Source of the DNA: Verrucomicrobiota bacterium
GTDB lineage: Bacteria; Verrucomicrobiota; Verrucomicrobiia; Chthoniobacterales; SZAS-18
Length of the DNA: 55,576 nucleotides
Reading direction: 5' to 3'
NCBI GenBank assembly: GCA_025353105.1
Contig: JANXRG010000063.1
Span: forward strand, 1 to 55,576
Positions 25,160-33,328 of the stretch are shown here, one piece after another; positions within the stretch are counted from its first letter, which is position 1, and each line of letters starts with the position of its first letter. The notes under the pieces are model-generated. The model was not told the origin of the DNA. It saw only the letters and a list, made by a program, of their open reading frames with translations, and ran no database searches. Both the position numbers and the translations under genes were made by a program.

Positions 25160-26115
25160 AAACCCTGAATCGAATCCTGGCCCGCACGCTGCCCGCCATC
25201 ACGCTTTTCTCGTGGTCGGCCATGCTGTTGTATTTTTACTTCAGCGGCCGCCTGAATCATTATCTGATCGACACCTACCGGCCGCTCGTGCTGGCCACCG
25301 GACTTCTGCTGCCGGTCGTCGCCCTGGGACTTCTGTTCACCGCCAAAGGGGTCGTCGTGGCGCCGGAAGACGAAGCCGACGGGATGGCCTTTGGCGTGCG
25401 GGGCGCCGGCTCCGACGCGAAATTGCGTCCGGGCCAGATCCTCGCTTTCCTCGTGTTGCTGCTGCCCCTTGGCGCCGCCGCCGCGGTCCGGACCGACAGT
25501 TTTTCCTCCCGCGCGATTCTTAACCGCGGCCTCGTCGAAAATGCGGCGGGGATGCCCCAGACTTCGACGTCATTAACGCCGCCGGCACCGTCTGCAACTA
25601 AGAACCCGACCGCGACCGCAGCCGCGCCGTCGACCACGCAGCCAGCCACGCCGCTGGAGCCAGCGCTCCCGACCAAGGATGCCCAATCCGCACCACCCGC
25701 GGCCGCCGTGGGCGCGGATCGCGTCGACGCCACGCAGTATCTCCGCAAATCTCCGGAGGGCCTCCCGATCGTGGAGGTTGTCGATCTCCTCTTCGCGGCG
25801 GACGATCAATCGATGCGTCCGGATTTCGAAGGCAAGCAAGTCGAAATGATCGGCCAGTTCCTGCCGGATCGCAGCGGCAGCAAAATGAAATTTCAGCTCG
25901 TGCGCATGTTCATGCTTTGCTGCGCGGCTGACGCGCGGCCGGTAGCCGTGACCATCGAGGCGCCGGGCACGCTCGAGGGGATGACTGACATGTCGTGGTT
26001 GAAGGTCATTGGCAAGGTGTCGTTCCGCGCCGGTGCGGATGGCCGGATGACCGCCGTGGTGCAAGCCGAGCGCATTCTGCCGACGACTCCGCCGGCGGAA
26101 ATCATGCTTTACTGA
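25156..26115 (+). CDS. TIGR03943/DUF1980-type permease partner
   Basis: A 319-residue protein whose N-terminus carries three hydrophobic segments (ITLFSWSAMLLYFYFSG, PLVLATGLLLPVVALGLLF, ILAFLVLLLPLGAAAAV). A long Ala/Pro/Thr-rich linker (residues about 135-195) leads to a soluble C-terminal domain. That domain contains VEMIGQFLP and MLCCAADARPVAVTIE, with a CC pair typical of the family, and closes ERILPTTPPAEIMLY. Such proteins always seem to accompany DUF318 permeases. The ATGA overlap with the upstream permease supports a two-component membrane system. Confidence 0.85.
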   Translation: MKTLNRILARTLPAITLFSWSAMLLYFYFSGRLNHYLIDTYRPLVLATGLLLPVVALGLLFTAKGVVVAPEDEADGMAFGVRGAGSDAKLRPGQILAFLVLLLPLGAAAAVRTDSFSSRAILNRGLVENAAGMPQTSTSLTPPAPSATKNPTATAAAPSTTQPATPLEPALPTKDAQSAPPAAAVGADRVDATQYLRKSPEGLPIVEVVDLLFAADDQSMRPDFEGKQVEMIGQFLPDRSGSKMKFQLVRMFMLCCAADARPVAVTIEAPGTLEGMTDMSWLKVIGKVSFRAGADGRMTAVVQAERILPTTPPAEIMLY

Positions 26116-26269
26116 AGAGACAGGTCGGCGGTTCGACGGCAACCGACCCGGCGGATTGGATAACAGACGCCTTGCGGCCTTACATTCCACCCCGCCGGTC
26201 GCCCCGTTTGCGGCGTTCGCCGTTGTCCGCGTCCTCGACATCGAGATGGGCAGAGCGTAGCCCTCAGCC

Positions 26270-26458
26270 ATGAGTCAGACCTTGCAATGTATTACGGACG
26301 AGCACGGCGACCGCACCGCTGTCGTTCTTCCCATTGGTGAATACGAAAAATTGATTGAGGATTTGGACGACCTCGCCATCGTCGCCGAACGTCGCGACGA
26401 ACCCGTCATCGCTCACGACGCATTCCTCGCCGACCTCAAGCGCGATGTAGCTCTTTAG
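26270..26458 (+). CDS. Antitoxin of a RelE-type toxin-antitoxin pair
   Basis: A 62-residue protein with a prevent-host-death-like N-terminal half (EHGDRTAVVLPIGEYEKLIEDL) and an acidic, helical C-terminal half that would wrap the toxin (AERRDEPVIAHDAFLADLKRD). It is the immediate upstream neighbour of a RelE/ParE-like toxin frame, the usual order. It would bind DNA as part of the autoregulatory complex. The ATG at 26270 is the sole good start, without an evident Shine-Dalgarno sequence. Confidence 0.8.
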   Translation: MSQTLQCITDEHGDRTAVVLPIGEYEKLIEDLDDLAIVAERRDEPVIAHDAFLADLKRDVAL

Positions 26459-26459
26459 C

Positions 26460-26708
26460 ATTCAGTGGCGCAGTTCGACCAAGAAAGACATCCGTAGCTT
26501 GCCACGGCTTGAGGTGGCCCGAGTCGTCGAGGCCGTTAGTCAGCTCGTGAATGATCCTCATCCGCATGGGTTACAAAAACTCACAGGCTCCGAGCGCACT
26601 TACCGAATCCGCGTCGGAGATTACCGTGTTATCTACGAGATATTCGCAGATTCGCGCATGATCGAGGTTCAGCGCGTCAGGCATCGCAAGGACGTCTATC
26701 GCGACTGA
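26460..26708 (+). CDS. RelE/ParE-type toxin, start codon unclear
   Basis: The frame from ATT at 26460 reads IQWRSSTKKDIRSLP and continues through YRIRVGDYRVIYEI to RHRKDVYRD, the complete beta-alpha-alpha-beta core of a RelE-type mRNA interferase or ParE-type gyrase poison. The expected start would overlap the antitoxin end. An in-frame ATG does lie there (26445) but is followed at once by TAG (26448-26450). Expression therefore requires a rare ATT start at 26460 or the TTG at 26499, which removes the first strand and part of helix 1. The toxin may be inactivated by a codon-2 nonsense mutation while the antitoxin remains intact. Confidence 0.7.
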   Translation: MQWRSSTKKDIRSLPRLEVARVVEAVSQLVNDPHPHGLQKLTGSERTYRIRVGDYRVIYEIFADSRMIEVQRVRHRKDVYRD

Positions 26709-26736
26709 CCGCACCGCCTGACCTCAACTCGCCGGG

Positions 26737-26814
26737 TCACGCGGAATCCCGGGGAGCCGCCGCGGCGGGACCCGCGATCCAGCCGCTGGTCCAGGCGGAT
26801 TGAAAATGATACCT
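26737..26814 (-). pseudogene. Displaced 3' end of an HI0933-type flavoprotein gene
   Basis: On the minus strand this fragment encodes FQSAWTSGWIAGPAAAAPRDSA and a TGA stop. The intact flavoprotein gene at 29216-30472 ends FQSAWTTGWIAGHAAAAKASA and a TGA stop. The nucleotide match is roughly four in five over about 60 bases, with the same orientation. The rest of the gene is absent here. The geometry, intact gene then foreign segment then orphan 3' end, is what insertion at a gene's 3' end leaves. Confidence 0.75.
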
Positions 26815-26899
26815 GCGTGACCCGCGAATTCTTCGTTCTGCGCATCTCTGAATCGAGGGACTGCCTGTCCATTTTGCGCTGCCGTTGAAAACCCCCCAT

Positions 26900-26999
26900 T
26901 TTGTCCTAATAGCAAAGCCCTTTCTTCTGGAATTTCGTTGCAGACCGGACGGATCCGTACCATTTGCAAAGTGCTTTTTCGCCGTGCTATTAGGACAAA
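26900..26999. repeat. 15-bp perfect inverted repeat, 70-nt spacer
   Basis: TTTGTCCTAATAGCA (26900-26914) and TGCTATTAGGACAAA (26985-26999) are perfect complements. The segment is AT-richer than its neighbours. The rest of the 329-bp gap (26709-27037) holds only the flavoprotein remnant; I see no gene. The repeat could mark ends of an excised or tiny insertion, or an operator for the downstream pair. Confidence 0.75.
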
Positions 27000-27037
27000 C
27001 CGTCCTCATACTCCCTGTTAGGCGGAGGCCCGAACGA

Positions 27038-27310
27038 ATGACGATTGAAGCACTCATCGCGGCAGCCTCTCAGAGTAAGAGGCTCTCGCCTCACGAGGTT
27101 GACGCATTTTGCGCAAGAGAGACGCTCACGGTTGAGGCATTCTGCGACGCATTTGCTCGCAAGATCGCTGTTGGCTACTTCGGAGGTGAGTTCACTTTTT
27201 CATTCTGCGACAACGCCATAAACGCTCTCATCGCTCGACCTAGATACGAATGCGGTCGCTTGCGAACATCTTTCCGGATAACTTCTGAGGAAACATGGAG
27301 CGTCGCCTGA
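27038..27310 (+). CDS. Small protein of unknown function
   Basis: A 90-residue soluble protein (MTIEALIAAASQSKRLSPHE, then FGGEFTFSFCDNAINALIA). It has predicted helices and no signal or membrane segment. I do not recognise the family. Its stop lies 16 bases inside the cyclase gene, so translation of the two is probably coupled. Base composition is AT-richer than the window average, as in the cyclase gene. The frame is open upstream to 26885, but the ATG at 27038 avoids the inverted repeat. Confidence 0.55.
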   Translation: MTIEALIAAASQSKRLSPHEVDAFCARETLTVEAFCDAFARKIAVGYFGGEFTFSFCDNAINALIARPRYECGRLRTSFRITSEETWSVA

Positions 27311-29133
27311 CTGCCATCCTTGCCGCGGACGTAGCGGGATTTAGCCGTTTGATGGAGGCCGACGAGTCCGGCACGCTCGCGGCGTTGAAAACGCTCCAGA
27401 CGGAGCTAATCAACGGGAAGATTGCGGAGCACCGGGGACGAACGGTCAAGCTGACCGGAGATGGGATGCTGGTGGAATTTCCCAGCGTCGTGAACGCGGT
27501 TGCTTGCGCCGTCGACGTGCAGCGTAAGATGCGGGAACGAAACGCCGACGTGCCGCGGGATCACAGACTCGAGTTGCGCATCGGCGTTAATCTCGGCGAT
27601 GTGATCGTGGAGGGTGACGATATCTTCGGCGACGGTGTAAATCTGGCGGCTCGGCTCGAGAGCATTGCGATGCCGGGCGGCATCACGATTTCCAACTCGG
27701 TCCGTGATCACGTCGGCAACCGACTTGAACTCATTTTCGAGGACTTGGGCGAACGAAAGCTGAAGAATATCGAGAAGCCCATTCGTGTTTACAATGTCAT
27801 CGTTGACGAGGTCGCAGCGGGACAAACCAAGCAGACGACTTTGCCTGACGAACGACCGTCGATCGCCGTATTGCCCTTCAATAGTATGAGCGGCGACCCT
27901 GAGCAGGAGTATTTCAGCGATGGGATCACCGAGGACATCATCACGGATCTTTCAAAAATCTCAGGGCTCTACGTCGTCGCGCGCCACACCGCCTTCACGT
28001 ACAAAGACAGACCTGTAAAAGTGCAGCAGGCGGGCAAGGAGCTTGGTGTTACGTTTGTCCTGGAAGGAAGCGTGCGCAAGGCGGGCTCGCGCGTCCGGGT
28101 TACCGGACAACTCATTAACTGTAAAGATGGCAGTCATGTTTGGGCCGACCGCTTTGATCGCGATCTAACCGATATCTTCGCGATCCAGGACGAGATTACT
28201 CATGCCATCGTGGAACAATTGAAGGTAAAGCTTTTGCCGGGAGAGAAGAAGTCCATCCGACAAGCACCCACGACGAATGTCGAAGCCTACACCTATTACT
28301 TGAGGGGTCGGCAATTTTGGCACCGGCACTCGAAATTCTATTACGAACGGGCGCGCCGCATGTTCGTCAAGGCGGTGGAACTGGATCCCCATTATGCGCG
28401 CGCCTATGCCGGTATTGCCGATTGTGATTCCCTCCTTCTTCTGCACTACAATGTGGATGTAGGGATCGAAAACATTCTGACCAACGCGGCAAAGGCGCTC
28501 TCCTTGGACAGTGAGCTTGCCGAGGCACATGCATCGCGAGCGGTTGGGCTTTTCATTCAGCAGCGACGTGAAGAAGCGGTGGCGGAATTTGAACGAGCCA
28601 TCGCGCTCGACCCTAATTCTTTTGAGGCCCATTACCTCTATGCGCGCGCATGCGTGCAGCAATCCAAACTAGAACGAGCGGCGATCCTCTTCGAGCGAGC
28701 TGCCGAAATCAAGCCGGACGATTACCAATCGGTATGCCTACTGATTGCCATCTACCGGTCGCTGGGACGGGAAGAAGATGGCAAAGCTGCCGCACGCAAA
28801 GGCATCAAATTGGCTGAACGTGAGCTGACTCTCCACCCCGAGGATTCAAGGCCAGTCCAACTAGGGGTGGGCGCACTCATTGAACTGGGGGAAGTGGAAC
28901 GCGCCCGGGAATGGATGTCCCGAGCCCTGGCGTTGGACCCGGATGATCCCATTACCCAGTACAACGTTGCGTGCGGCTATGCGCAGCTGGGCGACGTTGA
29001 CGCGGCTTTCGATCTGCTGGAAAGCGCCCTCCCGCGCGCTCCAGAGAAGAGGGAGTGGATTAGACACGATTCCGATTTTGACTCCATCAGGCGCCATCCA
29101 CGCTATCAGAAAATACTCGAAATGATCGGGTAG
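27295..29133 (+). CDS. Class III adenylate/guanylate cyclase with TolB-like and TPR domains
   Basis: A 612-residue protein. The cyclase domain (1-170) opens MERRLTAILAADVAGFSRLM, with a metal-binding aspartate, then VKLTGDGMLVEFPS with the second aspartate and FGDGVNLAARLES. A TolB-N-like domain follows (about 185-300: PSIAVLPFNSMSGDPEQEYF, DGITEDIITDLS). The remainder is TPR-like (AVELDPHYARAYAGIADCD; RAIALDPNSFEAHYLYARAC; RALALDPDDPITQYNVACGY). This architecture is abundant in rhizobia and other Alphaproteobacteria. With the AT-richer composition and the flanking 3'-end duplication, it suggests horizontal acquisition. No cAMP receptor or phosphodiesterase gene is nearby. It would make cAMP in the cytosol in response to an unknown partner bound by the TPRs. 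Confidence 0.88.
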   Translation: MERRLTAILAADVAGFSRLMEADESGTLAALKTLQTELINGKIAEHRGRTVKLTGDGMLVEFPSVVNAVACAVDVQRKMRERNADVPRDHRLELRIGVNLGDVIVEGDDIFGDGVNLAARLESIAMPGGITISNSVRDHVGNRLELIFEDLGERKLKNIEKPIRVYNVIVDEVAAGQTKQTTLPDERPSIAVLPFNSMSGDPEQEYFSDGITEDIITDLSKISGLYVVARHTAFTYKDRPVKVQQAGKELGVTFVLEGSVRKAGSRVRVTGQLINCKDGSHVWADRFDRDLTDIFAIQDEITHAIVEQLKVKLLPGEKKSIRQAPTTNVEAYTYYLRGRQFWHRHSKFYYERARRMFVKAVELDPHYARAYAGIADCDSLLLLHYNVDVGIENILTNAAKALSLDSELAEAHASRAVGLFIQQRREEAVAEFERAIALDPNSFEAHYLYARACVQQSKLERAAILFERAAEIKPDDYQSVCLLIAIYRSLGREEDGKAAARKGIKLAERELTLHPEDSRPVQLGVGALIELGEVERAREWMSRALALDPDDPITQYNVACGYAQLGDVDAAFDLLESALPRAPEKREWIRHDSDFDSIRRHPRYQKILEMIG

Positions 29134-29215
29134 TGGAAATGATAGTCCGCGTGAGCTCAACTTTGTAGTGCAACACATGAGAATGGTCAAGGAATCACGC
29201 GCCCCATCCTGCGCT

Positions 29216-30472
29216 TCACGCTGACGCCTTCGCGGCCGCGGCGTGGCCCGCGATCCAACCGGTGGTCCAAGCAGATTGGAAATTGTAGCCGCCGGTGATG
29301 CCGTCGATGTCGAGAATTTCGCCGGCGAAATAGAGGCCGGGACAACGCCGGCTCTCCATCGTGCGAACGTCCACCTCGCGCAGGTTTACTCCGCCGCAGG
29401 TGACAAACTCCTCCTTGTTCATGCTCTTGCCGCGCACCTGAAATTCACCCGCGGTCAATTGTTCCGCGAACGCCAGAAGTGCTTCCCGCTCCACGTGCGC
29501 CCAGCGCGTTTCCGCCCGGATTCCCGCCGCGAGCGCGAGCCGCTCCCACAGCCGCGCAGGAATGGCGAACGCGGGATCACCGGCGACCAGCTTCTTCGCC
29601 TTCGTTTCCTTCATCGTGCGCAGGTCGCGCATCATGTCGTCGCGCGTCTGCGCACCAACCCAGTTGACGCGAATGGAAAAATCATAGTCGCGTTTGTGCA
29701 TCCAGCGCGCTCCCCACGCAGAAAGTCGCAGAATCGCCGGCCCGCTCACGCCCCAGTGCGTGATCAACACCGGTCCCGTCTCGTCGAAGGCGGCATCCAC
29801 CACCCGCGCCCGCGCCCGCTCCACCGCCACCCCGGCCAATCCCTTCAGGCGTTCGTCCTCAATGTGAAACGTGAAAAGCGACGGGACCGGCTCGCTCAAG
29901 GTGTGACCGAGGGCCGCGGCAACGGCCGGACCGCCGGTCGCCGCGCGCGGTCCGCCCGTCGCGAGAATTATGTGGTCGGCATCCAACGTGCGATTTCCAT
30001 CCAACGCGAGGCGGAAGCCGGCCGCGGAACGGTCGGCGCGAATCAGGCCGGTTCGCGTGAAGATTTCCGCGCCGCTCGCGCTGGCCGCATCCATCAAGCA
30101 TTGGATGATCGTCTCCGAGCGATCCGTGATCGGAAACATGCGGCCGTCCGCCTCCGTCTTGAGTTTCACGCCCCGCGCCTCGAACCACGCGATCGTGTCG
30201 GTCGGTTGGAAATGATGCAGCGGCCCGCGTAGTTCCCGCCCGCCGCGCGGATAACACGTCACTAGCACGCCCGGATCGAAGCAGGCATGCGTGACATTGC
30301 AGCGACCACCACCGGAGATTTTCACCTTGGCGAGCAACTGTGATGATTTCTCGAGCAGCACGACCGGTCCGCCATCGGCTTCCGCGCACGCGATCGCCGC
30401 AAAAAAACCCGCCGCGCCGCCCCCGACGACCGCCACGCGGCAGGTCGAAGGGAGATCACGATCGGCGGACAT
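29216..30472 (-). CDS. HI0933/BaiN-family NAD(P)/FAD-dependent oxidoreductase
   Basis: A 418-residue flavoprotein of the HI0933 (YhiN/BaiN, aminoacetone-oxidase-like) family. The N-terminal FAD motif is VAVVGGGAAGFFAAIACAEA. The family-specific KVKISGGGRCNVTHAC follows, then HIILATGGPRAATGG. The C-terminal half ends with GLYFAGEILDIDGITGGYNF and QSAWTTGWIAGHAA, the second FAD-binding site. The physiological substrate of the family is not settled. The ATG at 30472 (MSADRDLPS) is chosen over 30493. Its 3' end is duplicated at 26737-26814. Upstream lies the palindrome block at 30.5-31.0 kb, so the promoter must be within or beyond those repeats. Confidence 0.9.
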   Translation of the reverse strand: MSADRDLPSTCRVAVVGGGAAGFFAAIACAEADGGPVVLLEKSSQLLAKVKISGGGRCNVTHACFDPGVLVTCYPRGGRELRGPLHHFQPTDTIAWFEARGVKLKTEADGRMFPITDRSETIIQCLMDAASASGAEIFTRTGLIRADRSAAGFRLALDGNRTLDADHIILATGGPRAATGGPAVAAALGHTLSEPVPSLFTFHIEDERLKGLAGVAVERARARVVDAAFDETGPVLITHWGVSGPAILRLSAWGARWMHKRDYDFSIRVNWVGAQTRDDMMRDLRTMKETKAKKLVAGDPAFAIPARLWERLALAAGIRAETRWAHVEREALLAFAEQLTAGEFQVRGKSMNKEEFVTCGGVNLREVDVRTMESRRCPGLYFAGEILDIDGITGGYNFQSAWTTGWIAGHAAAAKASA

Positions 30473-30508
30473 GAGGATTGAACATAGTCGCAAGGCGCAG
30501 GCGCGGAC

Positions 30509-30993
30509 AGGTGGATCGGCTCGTCCCGAGCAGCTGGCAATTAGGTAGGGATGACCGTCCCCGGTCGTCCCAAATCCGGCGCTTGCGGCGTCTCACGCGG
30601 AGTGGAGCAAGGCATGTCGGTTTGCCGCATGGGTGGCGAATTATTTCCGCGATGTTTGGGACGTTTCGGCGAAAGGTCCCTCCCAAACAGACAACGCTCC
30701 CGGAGGTCGGGGGAAGATAACCGTTCGGGGACATGGCTGGAGGAACGATCCGAAAGGCGCGCCCGCAGACAGGTGGAACGCGACCGCGCGTTGGCGAAAA
30801 CATTTGCAGCCCGCGCCCGCGGGCTGCCACAACCCTTGGCATCGGCTGCGGGACCAGCCGATCCACCTTGGCGCGAGAAGGCAACACGTGGCTTGAGCGA
30901 GCAATTGGTAAATCACGTCCGCACGATGTTTGGGACGTTTCGGCGAAACGTCCCTACCCATTTGCCAACGCGCCCGGCGGTCGCGTTCCACCT
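30509..30993. repeat. Composite block of nested palindromic repeats
   Basis: The 546-bp gap 30473-31018 has no credible gene and is mostly repeats. AGGTGGATCGGCTCGTCCCG (30509-30528) faces 30849-30868 (19 of 20). AGGTGGAACGCGACCGC (30771-30787) faces 30977-30993 (17 of 17). GGGACGTTTC-GGC-GAAACGTCCC (30932-30954) is a perfect 10-bp hairpin. Its direct copy at 30650-30684 has a decayed right stem. GGGATGACCG at 30548 pairs with CGGTCGTCCC ending at 30571. The hairpins share an outer frame of GGTAGGGA and TCCCAAA but differ inside the stem. They lie between the flavoprotein start and the end of cardiolipin synthase. Confidence 0.8.
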
Positions 30994-31018
30994 TGCCCGA
31001 GTCCGGCATTCCACCAAA

Positions 31019-32416
31019 CTACAAGACGGGCGCGAGGAGCCGCAACGCTCCTTCGGACAACCGGCGAAAGCTCGACCGCCTCGCGAAGGCCGCCCGATCA
31101 ATGCGGTCGGCATGCTTGAAGTCCGCGCCCAAGATGGACGCCAGCGCCGAATTCGTCCGCGCGCAATGCGTCAGCACGTTCAATTCAAAGTTCAGTTTCA
31201 GCGAACGGATATCGAGATTGGCCGAGCCGATCATGCTCCATTCGTCGTCAAGCACCAGCGCCTTGCTGTGCAGCATCCGCGGCACGTACTCGTAGATCCG
31301 CACGCCCGCGGTGAGGAGGTCCTCGTAGAACGACCGCGCCACGTGACCGATGTAAAAACTATCGGGATGCCTCGGCAGGAGGACGCGCGTATCGACGCCG
31401 GACCGCGCGCAAATCTGCAGCGCGGCGGTGATCGCCGGATCGGGCACGAGGTAAGGCGTCGAGATCCACAGGCGGCGCTGCGCGCTGCCGACGAGCGCGA
31501 GCAACGTCACGCGAATGGCGTTGGCGGAAAATTCCTGATCGGGTCCGGCCGCGAGCACGAGCGCAGTGGCATCCCCGACCGGCGGAACCGTCGGATAATA
31601 CGCGATCTCGGTGAGGCGCTCCGCCGTGGCGAAAAACCAGTCGTCGGCAAACACGCCCTGCAGCTCCGTCACGGCGGGGCCATCCACCCGCGCGTGCAAG
31701 TCACGCCACGCCGCGTAGTCGCGCCCGATATTCATGCCACCGACGAAAGCCACGGTCCCGTCGCAGACCGCGAGTTTTCGGTGATTGCGCAAGTGCAGGA
31801 ACCAGCGCTGGCGGAATGGGTTCGCGCTGGAAAACCAGCTCACCCTCCCGCCCGCCGCGCACAACGCGTGGAACGCCGACATCGACAAGCGCAGGCAGCC
31901 GACGGCATCGAGGAGTAAACGCACCTCGACCCCGCGCGCGGCGGCGCGGGTGAGAGCGACGGTCAGTCGCTGCCCGACGTCATCGTCCTTCCAGATGAAA
32001 AATTCGATGTGGACGTGCCGCTGGGCGGCTTCGATCGCCGTGTCCAGGCTGTCGTAAAGTTCCTCGACCTCGGGAATCAACGCGACGCGGTTACCGGTGG
32101 TGAACCCCTTGCCGGCCAGACGGAGTAACCTTTGCGCAAGTGGCGGCAGCTTGGTCGGGTCGGGCGCGGCGAGGGCGGTTGGGTCAACCTTGGCGAGCGG
32201 TTTGCGCCGTCGCCGCAACCGCTTCCTTTGCATCCGCTCCGTGCCGAACATCACGTAGCAAAGCGGACCCAGGATGGGGAAGAGCAACAATCCCCACAAC
32301 CAAGAGAGCGCCGAGAGCGGATTGCGCTTGTTCAGCAGCACATGCGGAATGAGCAGCAATCCCGCCAGTTCGATGACGCCGCCAATCCACCACCAGCGTG
32401 AAGAAAAAAAACTCAT
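31019..32416 (-). CDS. cls: Cardiolipin synthase (phospholipase D family)
   Basis: A 465-residue enzyme that joins two phosphatidylglycerols, or PG with a CDP-alcohol, to make cardiolipin at the inner membrane. Two N-terminal transmembrane helices (IGGVIELAGLLLIPHVLL; ALSWLWGLLLFPILGPLCYV) precede two PLD domains. The HKD motifs are HRKLAVCDGTVAFVGGMN and HSKALVLDDEWSMIGSANLD, both complete. The C-terminus ends in a hydrophobic RLLAPVL. The ATG at 32416 was chosen because it precedes the first membrane helix; the frame is open upstream to 32614 through a GC-rich hairpin and into the next gene, which is not credible. It may feed the lipid module at 35-41 kb. Confidence 0.92.
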   Translation of the reverse strand: MSFFSSRWWWIGGVIELAGLLLIPHVLLNKRNPLSALSWLWGLLLFPILGPLCYVMFGTERMQRKRLRRRRKPLAKVDPTALAAPDPTKLPPLAQRLLRLAGKGFTTGNRVALIPEVEELYDSLDTAIEAAQRHVHIEFFIWKDDDVGQRLTVALTRAAARGVEVRLLLDAVGCLRLSMSAFHALCAAGGRVSWFSSANPFRQRWFLHLRNHRKLAVCDGTVAFVGGMNIGRDYAAWRDLHARVDGPAVTELQGVFADDWFFATAERLTEIAYYPTVPPVGDATALVLAAGPDQEFSANAIRVTLLALVGSAQRRLWISTPYLVPDPAITAALQICARSGVDTRVLLPRHPDSFYIGHVARSFYEDLLTAGVRIYEYVPRMLHSKALVLDDEWSMIGSANLDIRSLKLNFELNVLTHCARTNSALASILGADFKHADRIDRAAFARRSSFRRLSEGALRLLAPVL

Positions 32417-32481
32417 CGGTGCGGTTGCGTCACGTCCCGGCGTTTGTGCGCGCGAACCGCCTTGGCACGGGCAAAGGCAAA

Positions 32482-32512
32482 GCCCGGCCGGCACGGGCAC
32501 GGGCGGCCGGGC
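32482..32512 (-). terminator. Putative terminator of the DUF3016-like gene
   Basis: GCCCGGCC (32482-32489) pairs with GGCCGGGC (32505-32512) in an 8-bp GC stem with a 15-nt loop. Read on the minus strand it follows the DUF3016-like stop by about 22 bp and is trailed by a T-rich stretch (TTTGCCTTTG). It separates that gene from cls. Confidence 0.45.
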
Positions 32513-32534
32513 GAAAAGCGGTCCTAGTTGCCCG

Positions 32535-33080
32535 TTACCGCGCGACGAACGTCTGCCGCAGCCAGCGTTCAAACCCGTCCTTGACCGTCGGCATCGCGCC
32601 GAGGTTCGAGTCAAAGGTGGCGCCCGCCCGGTTCGAGAAATTCGTGAACCGCCAGTGGCCGGACTTCAGCACGCGATTGTTCACGTCCGTGTAAACATAG
32701 TCGAAATCAACGACGGCAGGATAATTCCGGTCCACCACGCGAATCCTTGTGCCCGTACGGCTCGGCACGAGATGCCCGGCGTCATCGATGTTGAGGATGC
32801 GAATCTTGAGCGTTGTGCCGGCCGGCAGGAGGTCCGCGATTTCATGAACCAGCCATTTGCCAAGGTCCGGCAGCAGCACCGGCAGGCTGTCCTGGGCGGA
32901 CGAGCCCGTGATTTGGACGTCGGTGTAGGTCCAGGGTTTGACGAATTCGATGACGCCCTGCGCGCGCAGCAGTGGCTGGTTGATCACGGCCTTGGTCGCA
33001 GTGCGTTTCTGGGCGTGAGCGGAAAGGGCGGGAACGAGCGCGACGGCAAGCACAAGCGCCAAGCGGGAGGTGATATTCAT
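32535..33080 (-). CDS. DUF3016-like exported protein
   Basis: A 181-residue protein with a signal peptide (RLALVLAVALVPALSAHAQ). The mature part resembles DUF3016: VIEFVKPWTYTDVQITG, LLPAGTTLKIRILNIDDAGH, IRVVDRNYPAVVDFDYVYTD, then VLKSGHWRFTNFSN. The family is uncharacterised and periplasmic in most bacteria. The ATG at 33080 gives the signal peptide directly. A GC hairpin follows the stop, so it is probably transcribed apart from cls. Confidence 0.75.
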   Translation of the reverse strand: MNITSRLALVLAVALVPALSAHAQKRTATKAVINQPLLRAQGVIEFVKPWTYTDVQITGSSAQDSLPVLLPDLGKWLVHEIADLLPAGTTLKIRILNIDDAGHLVPSRTGTRIRVVDRNYPAVVDFDYVYTDVNNRVLKSGHWRFTNFSNRAGATFDSNLGAMPTVKDGFERWLRQTFVAR

Positions 33081-33328
33081 GGGATTGATCGGGAATGGAA
33101 GCGGATTGTTGACCCAGGGGCCGATCCGGGCCGACGAGGTTCAAACAGAGTTCTACCAGCAACTTGACGGGGATTGAAGACCCATTGTTCAATTTTTCAT
33201 TCGACCTGACCCTCCGCCGGATCCGCGAGACCATGCCGCGACCGGACTCCACGCACCCGCGCGCCGCCGTCGCAAAAACTCCGCGCCGTGCCGCATCGCG
33301 CTGCCAGCGGTGAACAGGACGGGCCGGT

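Noticed and set aside
11419-26450. Two in-frame TAG codons near gene starts (GxxExxY gene and RelE-type toxin) could suggest amber recoding.
   Set aside because: Several well-supported genes (for example aldehyde dehydrogenase and ppk1) end with TAG, and both affected genes are accessory types that decay readily.
27017-27023. GTTAGGC just upstream of the small unknown gene, resembling the R' core of an integron attC site.
   Set aside because: No matching RYYYAAC partner is found within 120 bp upstream and no integrase is present; the 15-bp inverted repeat is a better explanation of the symmetry.
30509-30993. Possible CRISPR array in the repeat block.
   Set aside because: Repeats are not regularly spaced direct copies with unique spacers; they are inverted and nested, and no cas gene is present.
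30551-31918. A 455-residue plus-strand open frame across the palindrome block and cls.
   Set aside because: It translates repeats and the antisense strand of cardiolipin synthase.
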